From: CAIUVD01 sp044338255
GTDB taxonomy: Bacteria > Planctomycetota > UBA11346
Length of the DNA: 12,120 nt
Assembly (NCBI GenBank): GCA_044338255.1
Contig: JBIILZ010000112.1
Span: 1 to 12,120, forward strand
Direction: 5' to 3'
The position numbers and the translations under genes are program-made. The notes under the pieces are model-generated. The model was not told the origin of the DNA. It did no database searches and was given only the letters and a program-made list of their open reading frames with translations. Numbering within the stretch: the stretch's first letter is position 1; each line of letters opens with the position of its first letter. Of this stretch, positions 1 through 6,183 are shown piece by piece.

Positions 1-176
1 TTGTCGATGCCGAGAAGTACTCCGGGCATTGCTATCGAGCTGCAAATTGGCTGAGTCTCGGCACGACCCAAGGACGTGGTCGTTATGATCGCTACACCGA
101 GAGGACCGTCAGCCTCAAACACATCTGTGTTCTGCCCATGACCCGCGATCCCTGGAGCCAACTACGGGGCGGATAG
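1..176 (+). CDS. DUF4338 (DruA-like) protein, C-terminal end only
   Basis: This open frame enters from the left edge (first complete codon at position 3) and ends at TAG 174-176. The visible 57 residues contain YRAANWLSLGTTQGRGR, close to the signature of the DUF4338 family. That family includes DruA of the Druantia anti-phage systems and many orphan proteins lying near insertion sequences. The motif is followed by a short basic stretch and a tail with VLPM, as in family members whose last segment reads Y-x-Y/V-P-L. The N-terminal bulk is outside the window, so it cannot be seen whether the gene is intact or whether druB-E-like partners precede it. Nothing after the stop continues a Druantia operon. 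An orphan, IS-associated DUF4338 gene is therefore as likely as a defence gene. The family is recognised from memory of the motif, not from a search. Confidence 0.75.
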   Translation, partial: VDAEKYSGHCYRAANWLSLGTTQGRGRYDRYTERTVSLKHICVLPMTRDPWSQLRGG

Positions 177-228
177 ACAATGGGGGCGGCGAATGGTTAC
201 CGACGACCTAACTCTAACTACCGTCGTA

Positions 229-257
229 TTGCAATATCCCATCATGAACGGTATATT
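229..257 (+). promoter_or_regulatory. Sigma70-like promoter of the AbiEi-like gene
   Basis: TTGCAA (229-234) and TATATT (252-257) are separated by exactly 17 bp and match the -35 and -10 consensus at 4/6 and 5/6 positions. The stretch is AT-rich against a GC-rich background. A start 6-8 nt past the -10 would fall at about 263-265, right at the ATG at 266, so the transcript could be leaderless. No Shine-Dalgarno-like motif is visible before the ATG, which agrees with this. The transcription start is inferred. Confidence 0.55.
233..257 (+). promoter_or_regulatory. Imperfect inverted repeat between -35 and -10 (candidate operator)
   Basis: AATATCCC (233-240) and GGTATATT (250-257) form 8-bp arms with one mismatch around a 9-bp centre. 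The repeat fills the spacer and -10 of the promoter upstream of a winged-helix gene, the expected place for an autoregulatory operator of an antitoxin/toxin operon. No binding data exist, so this is inference from position and symmetry. Confidence 0.4.
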
Positions 258-265
258 TCGTTTCG

Positions 266-397
266 ATGGGACATAGCCCCAAGCTCCGAGACCAACCGCC
301 GTTCATCGAGCACCTCCATGAGGTCCTCGGCGTCGGGGTCGATTGCGTATCCTGGGCCGGCCAATCGGCCTTGCCGCTGCTGTTCAGGAAGCGCTTC
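266..397 (+). pseudogene. AbiEi-like winged-helix antitoxin/regulator, 5' part (split by IS21)
   Basis: These 44 codons run from ATG 266 into the IS21-family element, which enters after TTC 395-397. The start is fixed because an in-frame TGA lies at 245 and no other start codon lies between. Removing the element and one copy of the 6-bp duplication restores one continuous frame of 335 residues with the 3' part (3024-3899). The N-terminal segment has a D-x-V-S-W-A-G-Q-S-A-L-P-L pattern, as I recall it from regulators that sit upstream of AbiEii-type nucleotidyltransferase toxin genes. As it stands, this half encodes only a short N-terminal stub that would read on into IS sequence up to a stop at 514. 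The reconstruction is seen directly; the family name is recognition without a search. Confidence 0.75.
392..397 (+). repeat. Target-site duplication, left copy (CGCTTC)
   Basis: CGCTTC lies immediately left of the 5' TG of the IS element and is repeated exactly at 3018-3023, immediately right of the terminal CA. A 6-bp duplication is within the 4-8 bp range known for IS21-family elements. Both copies are read as the same two codons (Arg-Phe) of the interrupted gene. Confidence 0.9.
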
Positions 398-404
398 TGT
401 CTAG

Positions 405-449
405 CGACAATTAGATTGGCCGGTTTCCGACAATTAGATTGGCCGGTTT
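405..449 (+). repeat. IS21 left-end terminal repeats, two copies
   Basis: CGACAATTAGATTGGCCGG plus TTT occurs at 405-426 and again at 428-449, offset by 23 bp (about two helical turns). Inverted relatives lie at the right end (2969-2987 and 2992-3010). Multiple terminal repeats with this kind of spacing are known IstA binding sites in IS21-family elements. Confidence 0.85.
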
Positions 450-468
450 TTCACGTTGTGCGGACGGC

Positions 469-527
469 AAAAACTCAGACTCCTGTCGAGTCAGTTCCCC
501 GTCTGGGGAACTGACTCGACAGGAGTC
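469..527 (-). terminator. Long perfect hairpin with T-run downstream of istB
   Basis: Positions 478-500 and 505-527 are perfectly complementary 23-nt arms with a 4-nt loop (501-504). Read on the minus strand, the direction of istAB, the stem is followed after 4 nt by TTTTT (469-473). This fits an intrinsic terminator for the istAB transcript, about 115 nt past the istB stop. The stem is much longer than a typical terminator (7-12 bp), so another role, such as blocking transcription entering the element, is possible. Confidence 0.6.
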
Positions 528-643
528 GGCAAGCGAAGCGCGACAGGAGCAGGTCTGGTTGACGTTGGTACGCGGGCATCCGTTGTTCTTCGGGTTTCCT
601 GTAAAACTCAGGTCCCTTGCACGTCGATTTTAAGCGGAGACGC

Positions 644-1396
644 CTAGCGCGAACGCGCGATCGCCGCTCGTTTACGGTAGCTCTCGGAGCCGAATTCGAG
701 GATCGTGGCGTGGTGAACAAGTCGGTCGATGGCGGCGACGGTCATGGTCTGGTCAGCGAAGATCGAGGTCCAGTCGGCAAAAGGACGGTCGCAGGTGATG
801 ATCAGGCTGCGGTGCTCGTAGCGCTCAGCGATCAGTTCGAAAAGGATGCTGGTTTCCGACTGATCTTTGCGGACATAACCGAGGTCGTCGAGGACCAGGC
901 AGTCGATGCGATCAAGCTTGGCCAGCAGCGCTGGCAGAGCGAGGTCGCGGCGCGCCGCCTGGAGGCGTTGGACGAGGTCGTTGGTGCGCACGAACAGGGC
1001 GGTGTGCCCCGCCTCGATCAGTCCATAGGCAATGGCGGCGGCAAGGTGACTTTTGCCGGTGCCGCTCCCGCCAAAGAGCAGGCAGTTGCCATGGGTCATG
1101 ATCCAGTCGCCGGCACACAGTGCCTCGACCCGCTGACGTGAAAGCCCCGGGACAAGGCCGAATTCAAAGCTGTCGAGACGTTTACCTGGCGGCAGCTTGG
1201 CGGCCTGCAGGGCCGCAGCTAAGCGGCGATTGCTGCGTTCGTCGAGCTCAAGGCGGCACAAAGCTCCGAGAAAGCGTTCGTGTGACCAGGCGTGTTCGGT
1301 GGCCTCGGCGGCGAGATCGTGCCAGGAACGGGTCATAGACGGCAGGCGCAAGGCCTGCAGGGCTTGGGTGGTGGAAAGCGAATCAAGGTCGGTCAT
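644..1396 (-). CDS. istB: IS21-family helper ATPase IstB
   Basis: This is a 250-residue AAA+ ATPase that assists the IstA transposase in target capture and strand transfer. The Walker A motif is GGSGTGKS at residues 109-116 and the Walker B motif is LVLDDLG at 167-173. The N-terminal ~95 residues form the helical region typical of IstB, with the L-R-L-P-S-M and L-P-P-G-K-R-L-D-S-F patterns. The length is normal for the family (about 245-265). The ATG at 1394-1396 overlaps the istA stop as ATGA, so the two genes are translationally coupled. No frameshift or missing motif is seen. Because istA upstream is frameshifted, coupled translation of istB may be reduced, since ribosomes reading the broken frame stop at about 2394 and never reach the overlap. 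Confidence 0.95.
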   Translation of the reverse strand: MTDLDSLSTTQALQALRLPSMTRSWHDLAAEATEHAWSHERFLGALCRLELDERSNRRLAAALQAAKLPPGKRLDSFEFGLVPGLSRQRVEALCAGDWIMTHGNCLLFGGSGTGKSHLAAAIAYGLIEAGHTALFVRTNDLVQRLQAARRDLALPALLAKLDRIDCLVLDDLGYVRKDQSETSILFELIAERYEHRSLIITCDRPFADWTSIFADQTMTVAAIDRLVHHATILEFGSESYRKRAAIARSR

Positions 1397-2915
1397 GCGC
1401 GGGCGATCTGGGTCGGGGGTGGGTCAGGCAGGCAGCGAAGAACGTCGTAACCGGCCGGGTCAGCGGTGCGGAATTGCAGGAGCGGAATGGCCGTCGGCAC
1501 GGGGGCGGCGAAGGTGATGCGCAGGGCCTCGGCATCGGGCAGGCCATCGCCGGCCAGGATCTCGGCCAGCCGTTGTCCGAGAGCCGTTTCGCAGACGTGC
1601 TGATGAGCCAGATGCAGCAAGCGCACGTAGGTGCGACAGGCAGCGGTCTCGTTGACGCGCTCGCGCAGGCGCAGCCACGTTTGCGCATAGACCGAGCTGG
1701 GATGGAGCTCATCGCGGTAAGCGAGGCGGGCAAATGCCCCCGGCTTGCGAATCAGGGAATCGACACACAGGTGGTAGTTCACCTGCGGAGATCGCCGGCT
1801 CCCGTGCCGGCGCAGACAGCGATACGCCACGTGGCCACCGGCAAAGAACTCAAGGCGGTCATCGTAGATCCGCACCACCAAACGCTGGCCGATAAGCCGC
1901 GACGGCACCATGTACGACCGCTCCAGCACTTGGATCAAGCTGAGCCGGGAAACCGTGCCCAGCGCCTCATTCCAGGTGACCCCCGGGAACAACGGCAGCG
2001 CCGATAGGGCCGCCTGCTCAACGGCGATGGCCGCCGCACGCGGCTCATTGGCCGCCGCCACGATTTCGGTCACGAACCGGCGGTAGTCCTCCAGGCTCCC
2101 AAAATCACGACTGCCACGCAATCGCAGCGCCTGATCCAGGCGATCCTTGAGATGCCCATTGGGCGATTCAACGGCACCGTTCTCGTGCGCCACGCCCAAG
2201 GTGTTACGCGTCGGCCGGCAGCCATAATGCCGACACAGGGCATCGAAACGGGTGGTCAGATCGTCGTGCTGTTTGAGGTTCTTGTACGCCGCCGACAGGC
2301 TGTCGGTGCGCAACGTCTGCGGCACGCCGCCCAGCACCGCCAGCGCCAGGCGCAGGGTCTCGGCCAAGGCCGGGAAGCTCTCACCCCCGAGGATCACCTG
2401 CGCGAATTGCCACCTACTATACGGCAAACACACATGCCCCAGACGATGCGGCAGCGACTCGTCGGCGATGGTAATCGCCAGTTCAGCGCAGTCGGTGAAA
2501 TCCACCAGTGCCTGCCTGCCTGCCAGCCAGGCGGATGGTCTTGCGGGAAAATCACCGGCCGGGACGGCCCCTCGATCGCCCGCCACTGGCGGATCTGCCG
2601 TTCTAACGTTCGCACCTGGCCATCCTGAAACCGCCCCGGATGGCGCCGCTGCAGATCCGCGAACAGCGTCACTGCCCGCAGTTTCGCGTCACGCTGCAGC
2701 AATGGCTCGATCTCGGTCGACCACACGTGCGAGAACGAATCGACCCGCGTCCGATACGTACGCGGCGCCGTGGCCGCCCGCCCGTCCTTATCCAGCCGCC
2801 GGGCTGTCCGCGTACTAATATTGGCTCTGTCGGCCGACTGCGTCTGCTTATTTCCGAGATCTCGTGTGTTCATATACCGCGCGACTTGGCGGTTGGTGAT
2901 GTGCTTGCCAGACAT
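1393..2915 (-). pseudogene. istA: IS21-family transposase IstA, frameshifted
   Basis: Two overlapping minus-strand frames together make one IstA of about 507 residues. The first (start ATG 2913-2915, stop at 2394) carries the N-terminal helix-turn-helix (ITNRQVARYM, then ISTRTARRLDKDGRA) and the QVRTLERQIRQWRA segment. The second (open from about 2586 to the stop at 1393) carries the DDE catalytic core: Asp in LVDFTD, Asp in LRTDSLSAAY and Glu in HENGAVES. It also carries the C-terminal region with IQVLERSYMVPSRLIG. The homology switches frame at about 2509-2530, exactly at four tandem TGCC units. Adding one unit, or removing two, restores the frame; removing two gives HPPGWQALVDFTD, closest to the family pattern as I recall it. 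The downstream half is otherwise undamaged, which suggests a recent or reversible event. Confidence 0.9.
2509..2524 (+). repeat. Tetranucleotide tract (TGCC)4 at the istA frameshift
   Basis: Four perfect TGCC units lie at the point where istA changes reading frame. Tetranucleotide tracts slip during replication, and a one-unit change shifts the frame by one. The tract therefore explains the frameshift. Confidence 0.8.
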
Positions 2916-2921
2916 GTACGA

Positions 2922-2948
2922 CCCCCAGCACAGCTACGCTGTTGGGGG
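2922..2948 (-). promoter_or_regulatory. Hairpin covering the istA ribosome-binding site
   Basis: On the minus strand, CCCCCAACA (2948-2940) can pair with TGCTGGGGG (2930-2922), 9-bp arms with one G-U pair and a 9-nt loop. The GGGGG of the second arm lies 6 nt before the istA ATG (2915) and is the only Shine-Dalgarno candidate. The hairpin would hide it in longer transcripts that enter from outside. Foldback of this kind is known to limit transposase translation in IS10 and IS50. Its action here is inference. Confidence 0.5.
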
Positions 2949-2968
2949 CGCATTTGGCAACCGCACGA

Positions 2969-3010
2969 CCGGCCAAGCTAATTGTCGCTAAGCGGCCAAG
3001 CTAATTGTCG
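2969..3010 (+). repeat. IS21 right-end terminal repeats, two copies
   Basis: GGCCAAGCTAATTGTCG occurs at 2971-2987 and 2994-3010, again 23 bp apart. It is the inverted form of the left-end unit with two differences. The copies end 7 bp before the terminal CA at 3016-3017. Confidence 0.85.
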
Positions 3011-3017
3011 GAGGACA

Positions 3018-3023
3018 CGCTTC
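3018..3023 (+). repeat. Target-site duplication, right copy (CGCTTC)
   Basis: This is an exact copy of 392-397, directly after the terminal CA of the element. Together the two copies define the insertion point and show which host frame was cut. Confidence 0.9.
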
Positions 3024-3899
3024 ACCTGCTGGACGGGGTCCCTGCTCGGGCAGGAGGCGCTGTTCGCCGTCGATGACGACCCGGGCGATACGACGCCGGC
3101 GCAGATCGCCACGCAGCTCGGGGTGCTCCAGCAGCGCTTCAGCGGCCCGGTGGTCTACGTCTGCGCGCAGACCTCCGCCCTCCATCGCCTGCGGCTCATC
3201 CAGCAACGCGTGCCGTTCATCGTTCCCGGGAAGCAGGTCTATCTGCCGCCGCTGGGCATCGATCTGCGCGAGCACTTCGCTCGGCAGGTCCGCCACCAGG
3301 ACCTGCTGAGCCCAGGCGCCCAGGTACTGCTGCTGGCCATCCTTCTCGACCGCATGCCCGACAAGCCGGACGAGTGGCTGCCGACCCGCCTGGCGCAACG
3401 CTTCGGCTACGGCGCCATGACCCTGGTGCGCGCCTTCGATGAACTCGAAGCCGCGGAACTGGTGCAGACGACAACCACAGGTCGGCGCCGCACCTTGACG
3501 ATCCGCCACACCCGGCGCGAGCTGTGGGAGCAGGCGCACCCGAAGCTGCGCAGCCCCATCCTGCGCACCCATCTGATCGCCCAGCCAGCCCAGACCTTGA
3601 AAGGCACAACAGCCGGACTGACGGCACTGGCGCAGCAGACCATGCTCTCGGACCCCGGTCCGCGCACGGTGGCCATGACCCAGGAGCAGTGGAAGGCCAT
3701 CACCGCGACTGCCGATCTCGACGAAGCCATGGCTGGCGATCCTCAGGCCCTCAAAATTCAGGTGTGGGCCTACGACCCGGCGCTATTCGCACGCGATGGG
3801 CTGGTGGATCCGCTCTCGCTCGTCCTGTCACTCCGGCATGACGAGGATGACCGCACGCGGATGGCCTGCACCAAGCTTCTGGAAAAGCAGCCATGGTGA
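3018..3899 (+). pseudogene. AbiEi-like winged-helix antitoxin/regulator, 3' part
   Basis: This is the larger, 293-codon remainder of the gene cut by the IS, in the same frame as 266-397 once the element is removed. It has LIQQRVPFIVPGKQVYLPPL and GIDLREHF, a stretch I recall from regulators encoded just upstream of AbiEii-like toxins. A winged-helix region follows (WLPTRLAQRFGYGAMTLVRAFDELEAAELV), ending in a basic T-G-R-R-R wing. The expected role is DNA binding and neutralising or repressing the nucleotidyltransferase toxin. Its stop TGA 3897-3899 overlaps the next start (ATGGTGA), as in bicistronic abiE-type operons. The frame stays open upstream into the IS end as far as a TTG at 2982, so an N-terminally altered product is conceivable. 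No ribosome-binding site supports it. Confidence 0.75.
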
Positions 3900-3973
3900 G
3901 AGGACTCGAACGCTTCCGCTCGGCGTTCGCCGCGCATCCAGATGCCTTCATTCTGATCGGCGGAACCGCCTGA
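3893..3973 (+). pseudogene. AbiEii-like nucleotidyltransferase toxin, N-terminal stub
   Basis: ATG 3893 overlaps the upstream stop by 7 nt (ATGGTGA) and opens a 26-codon frame ending in ILIGGTA before TGA 3971-3973. The ending L-I-G-G-T-A is where AbiEii-type toxins (DUF1814 nucleotidyltransferase fold) begin their active-site region; it is normally followed by Cys and, later, the catalytic acidic pair. Everything after this is missing and replaced by hsdS sequence in the same frame, so the toxin is dead. Loss of the toxin would make the broken antitoxin upstream tolerable, which would explain why an IS insertion in the antitoxin survives. The identification rests on a short stretch plus position, so it is moderately certain. 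Confidence 0.6.
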
Positions 3974-4024
3974 CTGGGCAAGCCCCACCTCCAAGGCCGC
4001 CCCTACCGCGCCTCCGGCGGCAGG

Positions 4025-4654
4025 ATGATCTGGAGCCAAGAGTTGAAACGAGAGGTCCCGGAGGATTGGCGGGTGGGTACCTTGGGGGACCTTTGCGACA
4101 TCTTCGATGGACCGCACGCGACGCCCACGAAAACCGAAAGCGGCCCTTATTATCTGAGCATCTCCAGCTTGGAAAACGGTCAGCTTGACCTGACAAAATC
4201 CGCCCACCTCAGCGAGAGCGAATTCGTGAAATGGACCAGACGCGTGACCCCCACCGCCGGTGACGTGTTGTTTTCCTACGAGACGCGTCTGGGCGAGGCG
4301 GCATTGATGCCAGCGGAGATCCGAGCCTGCCTGGGCCGACGCATGGGCCTCCTCAGGCCGAAACAGGACCAAGTTTCCCCCGTCTTCCTCCTTCACTGTT
4401 ACTTGTCCCAAGCCTTCCAGGGTATCATCAGAGCCAACGTCATTCAGGGAGCCACTGTGGAGCGGATTTCACTAAACGACCTCCCCAGCTTCCCAATGCT
4501 TATCCCCGCGCTTGAGCAACGCGATGCAGCTTCCAAAATCCTGACGCCGCTCCACGAGTCAATTGCTCAAAGCCAACGCCAGATCCGAGAACTCACCACC
4601 CTCCGTGACTGGCTGCTGCCCATGCTCATGAACGGCCAGGTGACGGTGAGATGA
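4025..4654 (+). CDS. hsdS: Type I restriction specificity subunit, C-terminal half
   Basis: This 209-residue protein has the features of one target-recognition domain plus the following conserved helix of HsdS, the subunit that sets the DNA sequence recognised by type I restriction-modification enzymes. WRVGTLGDLCDIFDG opens the domain, IQGATVERISLNDLPSF precedes the helix, and the end EQRDAASKIL to LRDWLLPMLMNGQV is the classic C-terminal spacer helix and tail. Full HsdS is about 400-450 residues with two such domains; only the second remains. Homology continues upstream of the ATG in the same frame to about 3974 (GKPHLQGRPYRASGG), so ATG 4025 is an internal methionine of a truncated gene. 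Half-size S subunits can work as dimers in some systems, so function is not excluded. No hsdM or hsdR gene is in the window. Confidence 0.85.
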   Translation: MIWSQELKREVPEDWRVGTLGDLCDIFDGPHATPTKTESGPYYLSISSLENGQLDLTKSAHLSESEFVKWTRRVTPTAGDVLFSYETRLGEAALMPAEIRACLGRRMGLLRPKQDQVSPVFLLHCYLSQAFQGIIRANVIQGATVERISLNDLPSFPMLIPALEQRDAASKILTPLHESIAQSQRQIRELTTLRDWLLPMLMNGQVTVR

Positions 4655-4708
4655 CGCTCCATGTCCGCGATGAATCCTGCCTGCCTCACCGTGGGCTGAA
4701 AGCATGCC

Positions 4709-5734
4709 ATGCCGAACGACCTCACCAATTCCCCGGTTGATCGCCAGAACATCCTCAACAACCCCTATGCGGTGGCCGAGATCGAGAAGGCCGTCGGCAT
4801 CCGGGGCATCCCCTTCGAGGGGCGGTCGGTGGTGCTCAAGGCCCAGGTAGCCGGGTTTTTCGGCGTCGACGAGCGCACCATCGACAACTACCTAGCCCGC
4901 CACGAGGCCGAACTGCACCAGAACGGCTATGAGGTCGTAGTCGGTAAGCGATTGAAGGAACTCAAGTTAGCCTTGGACGCCCGGGATGTCGACGAAACCG
5001 CTTTCGTCGACATCCGGAAGGCCCCCCAGCTGGGGGTCTTCGACATCCGGGCCTTCCTGAACCTGTCCATGCTGCTGGTCGAGAGCGACCGCGCCCGCCA
5101 ATTGCGTCAGGCCATCCTCGACATCGTCATCGACACCATCAACCAGCGCACCGGCGGCGGCACCAAGTACATCAACCAACGGGACGAGGACTTCCTGCAG
5201 TCGGCCTTTGCCGAAGAAAACTACCGCAAGCAGTTCACCGATGCCTTGCGCGACCAGGTGGCGATGGGCAATTTCAAGTACGTGGTCTTCACCGACAAGA
5301 TCTATGTCAGCATCTTCCGCGAGAAGGCCCAGGAGTACCGCAAGATCCTCAAACTCGAAAAACGCGACAAGGTTCGCGACACGATGTACGCCGAGGTTCT
5401 GGATCTGGTCGCCTCGTTTGAAACCGGGATCGCCGACGGCATCACCAAGCAGGCCCAGGAGCTCGGACGTAAGCTGACGACCTTTGAGGTGGATCAGATC
5501 TTCGCCCGCTTCGTCGATCAGCCGCATTGGCGTCCGCTGCTGGACAAGGCGCGCATGAAAATGGCCAGCCGCGATCTCGCCTTCCGTGATGCCCTGCACC
5601 TGCAGCTCAAGGAGTATGTCGCCCCCATCCAACGGGAGGACTACGAGCGCTTCCTGGGTGAACGCAGCAAGGAACTCGCTGAACGTCTAGAGGAGGCTCA
5701 AGACGTAATGAAACGCCTGAAGGATCGTGGCTGA
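4709..5734 (+). CDS. DNA-binding protein upstream of Doc (putative antitoxin)
   Basis: This 341-residue protein is of a type I know as a companion of Fic/Doc-family toxins, usually labelled simply DNA-binding protein. Near the N terminus, VAGFFGVDERTIDNYLARHEAEL (about residues 48-70) looks like a helix-turn-helix. The centre has a strongly conserved-looking block, VFDIRAFLNLSML then INQRTGGGTKYINQRDEDFL. The C terminus is helical and charged (RSKELAERLEEAQDVMKRLKDR), likely a coiled coil. Its TGA overlaps the Doc ATG by 1 nt (TGATG), so the two are coupled. The likely role is to bind DNA at its own promoter and restrain the toxin; this is inferred from gene order. The sequence before the start has no strong promoter. 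A pair of hairpin-forming repeats lies inside the gene at 4984-5036. Confidence 0.75.
   Translation: MPNDLTNSPVDRQNILNNPYAVAEIEKAVGIRGIPFEGRSVVLKAQVAGFFGVDERTIDNYLARHEAELHQNGYEVVVGKRLKELKLALDARDVDETAFVDIRKAPQLGVFDIRAFLNLSMLLVESDRARQLRQAILDIVIDTINQRTGGGTKYINQRDEDFLQSAFAEENYRKQFTDALRDQVAMGNFKYVVFTDKIYVSIFREKAQEYRKILKLEKRDKVRDTMYAEVLDLVASFETGIADGITKQAQELGRKLTTFEVDQIFARFVDQPHWRPLLDKARMKMASRDLAFRDALHLQLKEYVAPIQREDYERFLGERSKELAERLEEAQDVMKRLKDRG
4984..5036 (+). repeat. Two adjacent inverted repeats inside the DNA-binding gene
   Basis: Positions 4984-4997 and 5002-5015 are perfect 14-bp inverted arms around CCGC, with GTCGAC in each arm. Just after them, CCCCCAGCTGGGGG (5023-5036) is a perfect 14-bp palindrome. 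Nine bases, GACATCCGG, occur twice around the second palindrome. The stretch encodes residues near 93-110, where the protein seems least constrained. Confidence 0.7.
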
Positions 5735-6174
5735 TGGCGACCATCTACCTGACCCTGGATCAGGCGATCGCCGTCCATGCGAAGACCATCGAGGCGAGTG
5801 GCGGCGGCACCCATGGCCAGTTGGACACCGGGAAGCTCGCCAGCGTCCTGGAGCACATCCAGAACGATGACTACTACCCCACCTTCCCCGAGAAGCTGAC
5901 CCATCTCTTCTTCGGTGCCTGCAAATTCCATTGCTTTGAGGACGGCAACAAGCGGATCGCCATCACCTTGTGCGCGCAGATGCGGCTCTTCAACGGATAC
6001 ATGAACTGCACCGGGCGATTCCTGATCGCGATGGAAAACATCAGCTACCACGTTGCCAGCGGTGCCATCACCAAGGGGTTGCTGGGTGAGATCATCACGG
6101 CATTTCTCGACGGGAACGAGGATGACGAAGTTCTGAAACTGAAGATCCTGCGTGCCATCGACGGGAACGTGTAG
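5734..6174 (+). CDS. doc: Doc-family (death-on-curing) toxin
   Basis: This 146-residue Fic-fold protein carries HCFEDGNKR at residues 66-74, a full match to the Doc-type active site HxFx(N/D)(A/G)NKR. In phage P1 Doc the Lys in place of the Fic glycine goes with kinase activity on elongation factor Tu, which stops translation; the same change is present here. The preceding flap and helix (YYPTFPEKLTHLFFGACKF) and the following ITLCAQMRLFNGY fit the family. Length is normal (about 125-150). No inhibitory S-x-x-x-E-G motif is present, so control should come from a partner, most simply the gene overlapping it upstream by 1 nt. No damage is seen. Confidence 0.9.
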   Translation: MATIYLTLDQAIAVHAKTIEASGGGTHGQLDTGKLASVLEHIQNDDYYPTFPEKLTHLFFGACKFHCFEDGNKRIAITLCAQMRLFNGYMNCTGRFLIAMENISYHVASGAITKGLLGEIITAFLDGNEDDEVLKLKILRAIDGNV

Positions 6175-6183
6175 CTGGCCAGA

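Larger units (their letters stand above)
398..3017 (-). mobile_element. IS21-family insertion sequence, complete
   Basis: This 2,620-bp element starts TGTC and ends GACA, with related terminal inverted sequences. Each end carries two copies of a ~19-bp repeat spaced 23 bp apart, a hallmark of IS21-family ends that bind the transposase. It holds istA and istB in the family's order with a 4-nt ATGA overlap, both on the minus strand. It is flanked by a perfect 6-bp target duplication, so this is a simple insertion not followed by rearrangement. It lies inside and inactivates an AbiEi-like gene. IstB is intact but istA is frameshifted, so the copy is probably not autonomous at present. A long hairpin with a T-run follows istB (478-527), and a short hairpin covers the istA ribosome-binding site (2922-2948). 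Confidence 0.93.

Noticed and set aside
180..404. 74-codon frame beginning right after the DUF4338 stop
   Set aside because: It overlaps the supported frame from ATG 266 and the promoter, has an Arg/Ser-rich low-complexity translation, and ends inside the IS.
2982..3017. TTG start inside the IS right end extending the downstream regulator half
   Set aside because: The codons lie in the IS terminal repeats, no ribosome-binding site precedes them, and the frame is open there only by chance of insertion phase. It is mentioned as a possibility, not annotated as a gene.
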